Source: Bacteroidales bacterium
Lineage (GTDB): Bacteria; Bacteroidota; Bacteroidia; Bacteroidales; Bacteroidaceae
Length of the DNA: 12,753 nt
Direction: 5' to 3'
Assembly: GCA_004558535.1 (NCBI GenBank)
Contig: SFCP01000048.1
Coordinates: forward strand, 1 to 12,753
A program made the translations under genes and the position numbers. Below, piece by piece: positions 6,519-12,753 of this stretch. How positions within the stretch are numbered: position 1 is the first letter of the stretch; each line of letters starts with the position of its first letter. The notes beneath the pieces are model-generated. The model worked only from the letters and a program-made list of their open reading frames with translations, was not told where the DNA came from and searched no databases.

Positions 6519-7859
6519 ATGAAAACAGCACAAATCCTTTCAGCTCTTGAGGCCAAGCATCCCGGCGAGCACGAATACCTGCAAGCCGTACGCGAAGTGC
6601 TTCTGAGCATTGAAGATGTCTACAACGAGCATCCCGAATTTGAACGTGCCAAGCTCATTGAAAGGCTTGTAGAGCCCGATCGCATCCTCACGTTCCGCGT
6701 GCCTTGGGTCGACGACCGCGGCGAAGTGCAGGTCAATTTGGGCTATCGTGTACAGTTTAATAACGCCATCGGTCCCTACAAGGGCGGTGTGCGCTTTCAT
6801 CCCAGTGTCAACCTGAGCATCCTGAAATTCCTCGGCTTTGAGCAAACGTTCAAGAACGCCTTGACCACCCTCCCGATGGGCGGTGCCAAGGGTGGCTCCG
6901 ACTTTGCGCCCCGTGGTCGCAGCGATGCAGAAATCATGCGCTTCTGTCAGTCGTTCATGCTTGAATTGTGGCGTAATTTAGGTCCCGATCAGGACGTGCC
7001 GGCCGGTGATATCGGTGTGGGCGGCCGCGAGGTAGGTTATATGTACGGCATGTACAAGAAACTAAGTCGCGAACACACCGGCACTTTCACCGGAAAGGGC
7101 ATGGAATTTGGCGGTTCCATCCTGCGTCCGGAGGCAACCGGTTATGGCGCGCTGTACTTTGTACGCCAGATGCTTGCCGAAATGGGCAGCGAGATAGCCG
7201 GCAAGACGGTCGCTATCTCCGGCTTCGGAAATGTGGCTTGGGGCGCAGCCAAGAAAGCCACCGAGATGGGAGCAAAAGTGGTGACTCTGAGCGGTCCCGA
7301 TGGCTATGTATACGATCCGCAGGGCGTCTCGGGCGAAAAGATTGACTATATGCTTGAATTGCGCCTGAGTGGCGAGGACATCGTTGCTCCCTATGCTGAG
7401 CGCTATCCCGAAGCTACCTTCTATGCCGGCAAGAAGCCTTGGCAACAGAAGGTGGACATCGCATTGCCTTGCGCAACTCAAAACGAGCTGAACGAAGAAG
7501 ATGCCAAAATGCTTGTGGCCAACGGCGTGCAGTTGGTGGCCGAGGTCAGCAACATGGGTTGTACGGCCGAGGCTGTCGATTACTTTATCGCGCAGCGCCT
7601 CCCCTTCGCTCCCGGCAAGGCTGTCAATTCCGGCGGCGTAGCTACCAGCGGACTTGAAATGACGCAAAACGCCATGCACATAAGCTGGACAGCCGAAGAA
7701 GTAGACAACAAACTTCACCAGATCATGAGCGATGTGCATGCGCAGTGCCTTGCGCATGGCCGCGACCCGCAAACCGGTTACATCAACTATGTGCGCGGAG
7801 CAAATATCGCCGGCTTTATGAAGGTAGCACGCGCCATGATGGCACAGGGCATCGTATAG
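6519..7859 (+). CDS. gdhA: NADP-type glutamate dehydrogenase
   Basis: The enzyme interconverts 2-oxoglutarate plus ammonia and glutamate, and is a main ammonia-assimilation route in Bacteroidales. The 446-residue protein has the substrate-binding stretch YRVQFNNAIGPYKGGVRFHP. It has the catalytic-Lys motif LPMGGAKGG with Lys124, the conserved PAGDIGVGGREVGYM with Asp164, and a dinucleotide-binding fold motif GFGNVA from residue 235. The end, NYVRGANIAGFMKVARAMMA, is typical of the hexameric family. Cofactor preference for NADP(H) is inferred from the overall match to Bacteroides enzymes. The frame also opens at a GTG at 6477, but the ATG at 6519 gives the normal N-terminus (MKTAQILSALEAKHPGE). 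Transcription ends at the hairpin 7880-7920. The promoter candidate at 6363-6397 suggests expression independent of nadD. Confidence 0.96.
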   Translation: MKTAQILSALEAKHPGEHEYLQAVREVLLSIEDVYNEHPEFERAKLIERLVEPDRILTFRVPWVDDRGEVQVNLGYRVQFNNAIGPYKGGVRFHPSVNLSILKFLGFEQTFKNALTTLPMGGAKGGSDFAPRGRSDAEIMRFCQSFMLELWRNLGPDQDVPAGDIGVGGREVGYMYGMYKKLSREHTGTFTGKGMEFGGSILRPEATGYGALYFVRQMLAEMGSEIAGKTVAISGFGNVAWGAAKKATEMGAKVVTLSGPDGYVYDPQGVSGEKIDYMLELRLSGEDIVAPYAERYPEATFYAGKKPWQQKVDIALPCATQNELNEEDAKMLVANGVQLVAEVSNMGCTAEAVDYFIAQRLPFAPGKAVNSGGVATSGLEMTQNAMHISWTAEEVDNKLHQIMSDVHAQCLAHGRDPQTGYINYVRGANIAGFMKVARAMMAQGIV

Positions 7860-7879
7860 GCCTTGGGCTACAGGTACAT

Positions 7880-7920
7880 AAAAATGCCGTCGATTGCAGG
7901 TGCTAATCGACGGCATTTTT
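7880..7920. terminator. Bidirectional intrinsic terminator between gdhA and the porin gene
   Basis: The 16-base arm AAAAATGCCGTCGATT (7880-7895) pairs perfectly with AATCGACGGCATTTTT (7905-7920) around a 9-base loop. The T-run follows the GC stem on the plus strand, and the A-run gives a U-run on the minus strand. It lies 20 bp after the gdhA stop and 13 bp past the porin stop, so it serves both convergent genes. Confidence 0.93.
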
Positions 7921-7933
7921 ATGGTTTTTCTTT

Positions 7934-9217
7934 TTAGAAGCGTGCGTAGACTTGGATGTCGAACGTGTTGTAGTGATTGCCGGCCTTGGGTTCTCCACGT
8001 TGGTCGGTGAATGTGTAGTTGGCTTGCAGGATGAGATTTTTGCCTAAGAAATAATTAGCGGTAAGGCCGTAGTTGGTATTGAGGCTGTTCCACGTCTTTG
8101 CATCTCGATAGCAGTCCCAGCGTCCGTAGAGTTTGAAGTTTTTGCAAACGGGTGCGCCAACCATGGCATACCAGGCGTCGGAACGGTGGGGCCTGCTGAC
8201 ATCGGTTACAACCCCTCCCCGCGAGTGCATGTATTCGCCACGAACCACCCAGTCGCTTTCATACTTCAAGCCGACGCCCCAGCGCACGCGGCGAGCCTCT
8301 TTCATCAGCTTGGAATTGCTGGCGTCGTAGTTCTCGTTCGTGTAGCGGCCGTTCCACCCGAAGCCGCCGATACACAGGTCCTTGACCGGTGAGAACCAAA
8401 GGCCGCCAATGAGATCCTTGAAGTTGCCCTTGTCCGTGTGGTTGATGCCCTGTCCGTTGAACACGCCGACCTGATAATGCAACCACTTGTGGCCGTCGGC
8501 TGCAGGCAACAAATCGCCTTGCAACTGGATACCGACATCGCGTCCCGAGCTTTTGTGCTCGCCTATACGGTCGCTGATGCTGGCCAATTTCATGGTAGCC
8601 TGTGAATAGCTGCCCATGCCTACGGCCAAGGGGCTGTAGGGGTTTTCGAAACCAAAGCTACGCTTGAACTGCCCCAGTTTCATACGCAGGAATTCCCATT
8701 TTTGCCATTCCACAAAGGCATCGACAATGCGGGGGCCTTTGTCGGGACCGGGGGCACCGTTGACTTCGAGCTGCAGACGGTAGTAGAAGTCCTTGAAGCA
8801 GAAACCATTGGCATACAGGCGCACGAAGCGCAGGTCAAAACTGCTGTTGGTGGTCTGTCCATCGCGGTCGTTGATGTAGTATTTGCCAACGATGTAGCCG
8901 CCAAACTTGATGGAGGGGTCGAAGGCTGCGGCAACTTTTCCGCCAAGGGTGGTGCTTCCGCCAGCGGGCGTGAAATGGTCCATCAGGCTGCTCTTAGGCA
9001 GAGACACAGACGCCATCCGAGCTTCTTCGGTGCGAAAGTCCGGATTTCCCGAGACATCAGATACGCCCGTCTCGTTTTCCGGTGCGGCGATAGGCACTTC
9101 GGTGTTGCGTAGCTCACCGTTTTCCCGTATTATCTCGTTATTATCGGTAAAAGCCGCCTTTCCCCACAGGGGAGAAATAGCCAAAAAGGCCAAAAGTGTA
9201 ATGCTGATTTTCTTCAT
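7934..9217 (-). CDS. Phosphate-selective porin O/P family outer-membrane protein
   Basis: The 427-residue protein begins with a clear signal peptide (MKKISITLLAFLAISPLWG, cleavage near residue 20-22). A low-complexity stretch follows, then a beta-rich barrel from about residue 95 (IKFGGYIVGKYYINDRDG). Barrel-like features include SSFDLRFVRLYANGFCFKDF, the pattern GPRIVDAFVEWQKWEFLRMK, LGQFKRSFGFENPYS, repeated aromatic-alternating strands, and a C-terminal Phe (FDIQVYARF) as expected for BAM-inserted barrels. These fit the OprP/OprO-like family (PF07396) that is common in Bacteroidota. Pore specificity for phosphate cannot be read from the sequence; the family name does not prove it, and Bacteroidota members may carry other substrates. 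It is convergent with gdhA and divergent from the Omp85 gene, with an exact -7 box (TAATTTTG) about 30 bp upstream of its start. Confidence 0.88.
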   Translation of the reverse strand: MKKISITLLAFLAISPLWGKAAFTDNNEIIRENGELRNTEVPIAAPENETGVSDVSGNPDFRTEEARMASVSLPKSSLMDHFTPAGGSTTLGGKVAAAFDPSIKFGGYIVGKYYINDRDGQTTNSSFDLRFVRLYANGFCFKDFYYRLQLEVNGAPGPDKGPRIVDAFVEWQKWEFLRMKLGQFKRSFGFENPYSPLAVGMGSYSQATMKLASISDRIGEHKSSGRDVGIQLQGDLLPAADGHKWLHYQVGVFNGQGINHTDKGNFKDLIGGLWFSPVKDLCIGGFGWNGRYTNENYDASNSKLMKEARRVRWGVGLKYESDWVVRGEYMHSRGGVVTDVSRPHRSDAWYAMVGAPVCKNFKLYGRWDCYRDAKTWNSLNTNYGLTANYFLGKNLILQANYTFTDQRGEPKAGNHYNTFDIQVYARF

Positions 9218-9245
9218 TTGCTGAAATTATCTGAATTTGCGCCTG

Positions 9246-9277
9246 CAAAATTAGGAAATATCGCGGATATTCGCCAA
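9246..9277 (-). promoter_or_regulatory. Promoter of the porin gene
   Basis: On the minus strand TAATTTTG (9253-9246) is an exact -7 box, and TTG (9277-9275) lies 21 bp upstream of it as the -33 element. The predicted start is near 9239, giving a leader of about 20 bases to the ATG at 9217. Confidence 0.6.
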
Positions 9278-9285
9278 CTTTCCCG

Positions 9286-9293
9286 TAATTTTG
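9286..9293 (+). promoter_or_regulatory. -7 box of a candidate promoter for the Omp85-family gene
   Basis: TAATTTTG is an exact match to TAnnTTTG. I see no good TTTG or TTG 17-23 bp upstream (9260-9268 reads as GC-rich ATCGCGGA), so this promoter may be weak or activator-dependent. The leader to 9387 would be about 85 bases and can form a small GC stem around 9326-9352. Confidence 0.45.
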
Positions 9294-9386
9294 CAGGGAT
9301 TTACTGCAACATACCACTGCTTGTTTCCCCCTCGGGTGAAGCTCTCCGGGGATAGAAATAAAGCAGATGGCTGATTTGATTTCTGC

Positions 9387-10643
9387 ATGAAGAAAGTACT
9401 GACAACCCTTGTATGTTGGCTGACGACGGGCTTCCTCACCATATTGATAGCCGGAAACTTCGGCAGTGGAGATGGTGCCGATAGCCTTACGTCCAGCACG
9501 TTTCCCCTCGCGGAAGATAGTATTGCGGTGCTCTCCGGCGTCGACACTACGTCAGTAGACAGCCTGCCGGTTGCCAAGAAAAAGGAAGGGTTTATCAGAA
9601 AGGTAATCAATTATTTTGCCCGAGCCAACAAACCCAATCCCAACAAGCGTGTAGATTTTGGCGTGTTGCCCGGGCCGCATTATTCTTCTACGGCAGGACT
9701 GGGACTGGGCATTATGGCTTCGGCTACCTACTCGATGGATCGCACGGACAGCCTGTTGCCGCGCTCCAATGCCTCAATATTTACAGACATGACCACCAAG
9801 GGCTTTCTGCTGTTGGGCGTGCGGGGCAATAATATCTTTCCGCACGAGCGCTTCCGCCTGGATTATCGTGTCTATATCTACACCTTTCCCACCTCGTTTT
9901 GGGGAATCGGTTATGAAAATGGTAGCAAGGACGAAAACGAGACGGACTATCGCCGTCTGCGCTTTGATGTGATGGGGCGCTTCTTGGTGCGCATTGCGCC
10001 GAATACCTATGTAGGCCCGATGGTGAACTTCCGCTACATCAAGGCCGCCGAGATAGATCCTGCTGAAAATATGCCCCTCTTTGCCGGACAGGACCTGAAG
10101 GTGAGCAGCCGAACGGTGGGTGCATCGTTTACATATGATTCGCGTGACTTCATGCTGAATGCGCGTCGCGGATGGTTCGTTCAGCTGGACCAAAGCTTTA
10201 CACCGCGATTTCTGGGCAATAACTATTGCTTTTCGACGACGGACCTGACCCTCTGCACCTACCGCGAAATATGGAAAGGCGGCGTGCTGGCCGGCGAGTT
10301 CCATGGTGCGCTCAATTATGGAAAGCCGGCATGGTGCCTGCTTAGCGAGGTTGGGTCCACCTCCCGGATGCGAGGCTACTATGAGGGACGTTATCGTGAC
10401 AAGGACATCCTGGAGGCCCAGGTGGAACTGAGACAACATATCAAGGGACGTAACGGTATAGTCGTTTGGCTGGGCGTTGCCGAGGTCTTTCCCCGTTTTA
10501 CGAAAATGAGCTGGGAGAGTGTGCTGCCCAACGGAGGTTTCGGCTATCGCTGGGAGTTCAAGAAGCGTATCAATGTACGCTTGGATCTCGGCTTTGGCAA
10601 GAATGGGCCGGGCGTCATGTTTAATATAAATGAGGCGTTCTGA
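9387..10643 (+). CDS. BamA/TamA (Omp85) family outer-membrane protein without POTRA domains
   Basis: The 418-residue protein has an N-terminal hydrophobic export signal (MKKVLTTLVCWLTTGFLTILIAG) and then a Ser/Thr/Asp-rich stretch to about residue 60. A beta-barrel region of the bacterial surface antigen (D15/Omp85) type follows. The hallmark (V/I/M)RG(Y/F) loop is seen as SRMRGYYEGRYRDKD near residue 330. FTYDSRDFMLNARRGWFVQLD is the typical Omp85 strand pair DSRD...P.RG, and the barrel ends FGKNGPGVMFNINEAF with a terminal Phe. No POTRA repeats fit in the short N-terminus, so it is not BamA itself. Such short members are frequent in Bacteroidota and their role is unclear; membrane protein insertion or secretion is only a guess. 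It is divergent from the porin gene and 100 bp upstream of the PCMD gene. I chose the ATG at 9387 because the signal peptide starts there. Confidence 0.85.
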   Translation: MKKVLTTLVCWLTTGFLTILIAGNFGSGDGADSLTSSTFPLAEDSIAVLSGVDTTSVDSLPVAKKKEGFIRKVINYFARANKPNPNKRVDFGVLPGPHYSSTAGLGLGIMASATYSMDRTDSLLPRSNASIFTDMTTKGFLLLGVRGNNIFPHERFRLDYRVYIYTFPTSFWGIGYENGSKDENETDYRRLRFDVMGRFLVRIAPNTYVGPMVNFRYIKAAEIDPAENMPLFAGQDLKVSSRTVGASFTYDSRDFMLNARRGWFVQLDQSFTPRFLGNNYCFSTTDLTLCTYREIWKGGVLAGEFHGALNYGKPAWCLLSEVGSTSRMRGYYEGRYRDKDILEAQVELRQHIKGRNGIVVWLGVAEVFPRFTKMSWESVLPNGGFGYRWEFKKRINVRLDLGFGKNGPGVMFNINEAF

Positions 10644-10670
10644 CGAGTAGTCCAAACTGACTGCTACATG

Positions 10671-10680
10671 CAAGCGCTTG
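10671..10680. other. 10-bp palindrome CAAGCGCTTG upstream of the PCMD gene
   Basis: CAAGCGCTTG is a perfect palindrome in the 100-bp gap between the Omp85 and PCMD genes. It could be an operator half-pair or chance. No TAnnTTTG box is seen in this gap, so the PCMD gene may be read from the upstream promoter. Confidence 0.3.
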
Positions 10681-10743
10681 AGAGGGCTTCAGTCCCGATG
10701 GTATAATCATAATATACAGAATAGCAAGAATATAACATACACT

Positions 10744-11751
10744 ATGAAAGTAAAAAGCATCTTTACTTCGGCTTTAGTAGCCGTGTGGGCTGGTCTATCC
10801 GCTCACAGCGAAACAGTAACGCCGCGCGTGGAGGGTAACAACCAAACCACAGCCGGCAAGGTGGAGTATATCCAGTTCGGAAACTTCGACAGCTGGCTAG
10901 TGCGTAACATCAAGGAGAGCAAAATGATTGGCGGTAAGACAAAGACACTCTACGAAATAGCACCCTCTGCCACATGGAACAACAATAACGCTTACGTCAA
11001 TGCCGGCGGATCGCCCTGGGCCACCTCGAACGTCATGGCCCGTGTGTCGGGAATTACCAAGACCAACGTGTCCGTCTATCGCGAAGCCCGGTCCGGTCAT
11101 GGCTATTGCGCAAAGCTGTACACCCACCTCGAGGAATGTAAGGTCGTGGGACTTATCAATATAAAGGTGCTGGCAGCCGGATCCATTTACCTCGGCCAGA
11201 CACAGGAGCCCATCACCGGTACGAAAAATCCTATGAGCAAATTGGACGCCGGTATCAAGTTCAATAAAAAGCCCAAGGCTATTTGCTTCGATTACAAGGT
11301 AAAGCTCTCCGGCCAGCCCAACCGCGTTCGTCAGACGGGATTCAGCAAAGTTGCTACCGTCGATGGAATCGATATGCCCGACTGCATCCTGTATCTGCAA
11401 AAAAGATGGGAAGATGAGAAAGGCAATATCCACGCACTGCGCATCGGCACTATGGTGCAGCGCTTCTCCAAGAATACCGATTGGGTGAACAATGCGCAGT
11501 TTACCATACACTATGGAAATATCACCGGTGAGTCTTTCTATAAGCCCTATATGGGATTGACCAGCGGCAGTGTGACGAAGTATGCACGCAATAGCCGCGG
11601 AAAAATGGTGAAGGTTATCGAAGAAGGGTGGGGCAAAGCCACCGATACGCCCACGCACCTTGTGCTGCAATTCGATTCCAGCCATGGTGGTGCCTATGTG
11701 GGAAGCGTGGGCAACACTTTCTGGGTAGACAACGTCCGTTTGGTTTATTAG
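10744..11751 (+). CDS. Exported PCMD-domain protein
   Basis: The 335-residue protein opens with a signal peptide (MKVKSIFTSALVAVWAGLSAHS, cleavage near residue 22). There is no lipobox Cys, so it is probably periplasmic or secreted rather than a lipoprotein. The body matches the putative carbohydrate metabolism domain (PCMD, PF13201). Signs are FGNFDSWLVRNI near the start, GHGYCAKLYTHLEE, then LAAGSIYLGQTQEPITGT and KFNKKPKAICFDYKVKLSG. The end, HLVLQFDSSHGGAYVGSVGNTFWVDNVRLVY, is the classic closing strand pair. The domain is named from its context with glycan-use genes; no enzyme activity is established and I see no catalytic signature. Many PCMD proteins carry extra N-terminal modules, but this one is a stand-alone domain. 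The frame opens earlier at 10678, but that extension would bury the signal peptide, so 10744 is preferred. cutC begins 48 bp downstream. Confidence 0.82.
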   Translation: MKVKSIFTSALVAVWAGLSAHSETVTPRVEGNNQTTAGKVEYIQFGNFDSWLVRNIKESKMIGGKTKTLYEIAPSATWNNNNAYVNAGGSPWATSNVMARVSGITKTNVSVYREARSGHGYCAKLYTHLEECKVVGLINIKVLAAGSIYLGQTQEPITGTKNPMSKLDAGIKFNKKPKAICFDYKVKLSGQPNRVRQTGFSKVATVDGIDMPDCILYLQKRWEDEKGNIHALRIGTMVQRFSKNTDWVNNAQFTIHYGNITGESFYKPYMGLTSGSVTKYARNSRGKMVKVIEEGWGKATDTPTHLVLQFDSSHGGAYVGSVGNTFWVDNVRLVY

Positions 11752-11799
11752 TAGAAAGCACGCGGCGCTTACCAGCTGTTCCTCTCATAAGAAAAGGCT

Positions 11800-12579
11800 A
11801 TGGAAATCACGCTCGAGATATGTTGTGACAGTGCGGACAGTGTGCAGGCTGCCATCGATGGCGGCGCAGACCGCATAGAGCTCTGCAGCGCCCTTTCGGA
11901 GGGCGGAGTGACCCCCTCGCCGGGGTTGCAGGCCGCGGCTGTCGCGTCCGGTGCGCTTCCCATCTATGTGCTGATACGTCCGCGCGGTGGTGATTTCCTT
12001 TATACCGAGCGCGAATGGCATATCATTTACGATGACATCAGTCGGGCCGGAGCACTGGGTGCCCGGGGTGTGGTCATTGGGGCGCTTGATGCCGATGGAC
12101 ATCTTGACATGAAGCGTCTCTCCCGTGCCGTGCAGGAAGCCGGCCCGATGGACATCACTTTCCATCGGGCGTTTGATATGTGCAGCGACCCCCGGCGGGC
12201 ATTGCAGGAACTGTTGGATTTAGGTATCCGGCGTGTGCTGACCTCCGGACAGCAGGCTTCGGCCGAAACGGGCGCGGCATGCATCCGTCAATGGATGAAT
12301 CAAGTCCGCGGACAGATTTCCTTGATGCCCGGTTGTGGCGTCAATGCCCGCAATGTCGCACGTATCCTGCGGGAAACCGGCGCTACTGAAGTGCATGCTT
12401 CTGCCCGTGCCTTGCAGCCCAGTCTGATGCGATTTTGTCGCGAGGACGTAAAGATGGGGGCTGCCGACCGCGACGAATTTTCGCGCTATGTGACAGATGT
12501 GGACGAGGTAAGCCGCTTGCGGGCGGAACTGGACAGGCATGCAGGCACGGCCCGTGAGACAGCGCCTCCCGCGTATTGA
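11800..12579 (+). CDS. cutC: CutC family protein (copper homeostasis)
   Basis: The 259-residue protein opens MEITLEICCDSADSVQAAIDGGADRIELC and continues LSEGGVTPS, the hallmark of CutC (PF03932), a TIM-barrel-like protein. Further conserved segments are VLIRPRGGDFLYTE, DITFHRAFDMC, RRVLTSGQ, and MPGCGVNARN followed by EVHASAR. Length is close to the family norm, with a short charged tail. CutC was named for copper tolerance in E. coli, but that role has been disputed; a binding or enzymatic role on another substrate is possible. An AAGAAAAGG stretch just before the ATG may act as a weak ribosome site. It lies 48 bp after the PCMD gene, so the two are probably cotranscribed, and the strong hairpin 12655-12701 ends the unit. 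Confidence 0.95.
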   Translation: MEITLEICCDSADSVQAAIDGGADRIELCSALSEGGVTPSPGLQAAAVASGALPIYVLIRPRGGDFLYTEREWHIIYDDISRAGALGARGVVIGALDADGHLDMKRLSRAVQEAGPMDITFHRAFDMCSDPRRALQELLDLGIRRVLTSGQQASAETGAACIRQWMNQVRGQISLMPGCGVNARNVARILRETGATEVHASARALQPSLMRFCREDVKMGAADRDEFSRYVTDVDEVSRLRAELDRHAGTARETAPPAY

Positions 12580-12654
12580 CAAGCAGCGCCTGTTTGCTTC
12601 GCACTAATGCTTGGCAAATTTCCGGCATCAATGAGTTACTCTTGAACATAAAAT

Positions 12655-12701
12655 AAGAGGGTGTGTCGTAATAGCAGTTTTACGACGCACCCTCTTTTTT
12701 T
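12655..12701. terminator. Strong intrinsic terminator downstream of cutC, probably bidirectional
   Basis: GAGGGTGTGTCGTAA (12657-12671) pairs with TTACGACGCACCCTC (12680-12694) over 15 positions with one G-U pair and an 8-base loop. It is followed by seven T on the plus strand. A/T-rich sequence on the other side (AAATAA) could serve a minus-strand transcript. It lies about 77 bases after the cutC stop. Confidence 0.92.
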
Positions 12702-12707
12702 AGCGTA

Positions 12708-12752
12708 TTATGGTTCGTGTGCTTTCAGGCCACGTTTTTTTGGCTGATTTTC
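12708..12752 (-). CDS. Possible C-terminal end of a minus-strand gene (partial)
   Basis: On the minus strand the frame ENQPKKRGLKAHEP followed by TAA (12710-12708) is open to the window edge. Its stop lies 7 bases before the terminator, the same arrangement as the porin gene next to its terminator. A second open frame (ending TAA at 12702-12700) competes. Fourteen codons are too few to identify a protein, so this rests on layout alone. Confidence 0.22.
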   Translation of the reverse strand, partial: ENQPKKRGLKAHEP

Positions 12753-12753
12753 C

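Larger units (their letters stand above)
9242..9297. repeat. 12-bp inverted repeat spanning the divergent promoters
   Basis: CCTGCAAAATTA (9242-9253) and TAATTTTGCAGG (9286-9297) are perfect inverted copies 32 bp apart. The spacer is also partly symmetric: GGAAA at its left end, TTTCC near its right end, and ATATC-GCG-GATAT within it. Each arm contains an exact outward-facing TAnnTTTG box. Confidence 0.9.

Noticed and set aside
9242..9297. Phase-variable invertible promoter of the Mpi type
   Set aside because: The 32-bp spacer is much shorter than known invertible promoter segments, the arms contain the -7 boxes, and no recombinase gene is nearby. It is kept only as a minor alternative.
9251..9610. 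Minus-strand frame of 119 codons across the divergent promoter
   Set aside because: It overlaps the promoter region and the signal peptide of the Omp85 gene and has no recognisable sequence.
10700..10706. TATAAT-like sequence upstream of the PCMD gene
   Set aside because: It resembles the E. coli -10 box, but Bacteroidota primary sigma factors use TAnnTTTG, and no -33 element is paired with it.
1..12753. CRISPR arrays, tRNA or rRNA genes, insertion sequences, phage or defence genes
   Set aside because: None was seen by eye: no regularly spaced repeats, no transposase or integrase motifs and no tRNA-like cloverleaf. A tRNAscan and an HMM search would settle this.

Overview
The window looks like Bacteroidota (Bacteroidales) chromosome of fairly high GC. 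The evidence is a set of family signatures: a DUF3472/F5-8C secreted protein with a YDLQGRRL...NGKKVVK tail, a phosphate-selective porin O/P family protein, an Omp85-type barrel without POTRA domains, a PCMD-domain protein, a FISUMP-type ectodomain on a Ser/Thr kinase, and an NADP-GDH of the Bacteroides type. Bacteroidota-style promoters (-7 box TAnnTTTG) and start codons without strong Shine-Dalgarno sequences agree with this. I cannot name a genus from the sequence alone.

Layout, left to right. (1) 1-1308: 3' part of a transmembrane Ser/Thr kinase whose C-terminus is a FISUMP-like domain; its start lies outside the window. (2) 1309-1637: a gene-free but structured stretch with two strong GC-rich hairpins, a 14-bp palindrome, an 11-bp-period direct repeat and two candidate promoters. 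(3) 1638-4238: a large exported protein (DUF5077/DUF3472-like region, F5/8 type C domain, C-terminal sorting-like tail). (4) 4252-6385: a compact housekeeping run, yicC-gmk-nadD (RNase-like YicC, guanylate kinase, nicotinate-nucleotide adenylyltransferase); gmk and nadD overlap by 4 bp. (5) 6519-7859: gdhA with its own candidate promoter. It is convergent with (6), a porin gene on the minus strand (9217-7934), and the two share a near-perfect bidirectional terminator. (7) 9387-10643: an outer-membrane Omp85-family barrel, divergent from the porin. The gap between them holds a 12-bp inverted repeat whose arms each contain an exact TAnnTTTG box facing outwards. (8) 10744-11751 and 11800-12579: an exported PCMD-domain protein and cutC, closely spaced, followed by a strong terminator at 12655-12701. 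A minus-strand gene may end just beyond it.

Functionally this is mostly core metabolism (nucleotide, NAD and ammonia/glutamate metabolism) mixed with cell-envelope genes. I saw no CRISPR array, tRNA, rRNA, transposase or phage gene. I found no clear new defence or mobile system. The best leads are regulatory or architectural: the mirrored divergent promoter at 9242-9297, the structured intergenic segment at 1339-1514, and a 20-bp tandem duplication inside the kinase gene whose loss would truncate the protein before its membrane segment.
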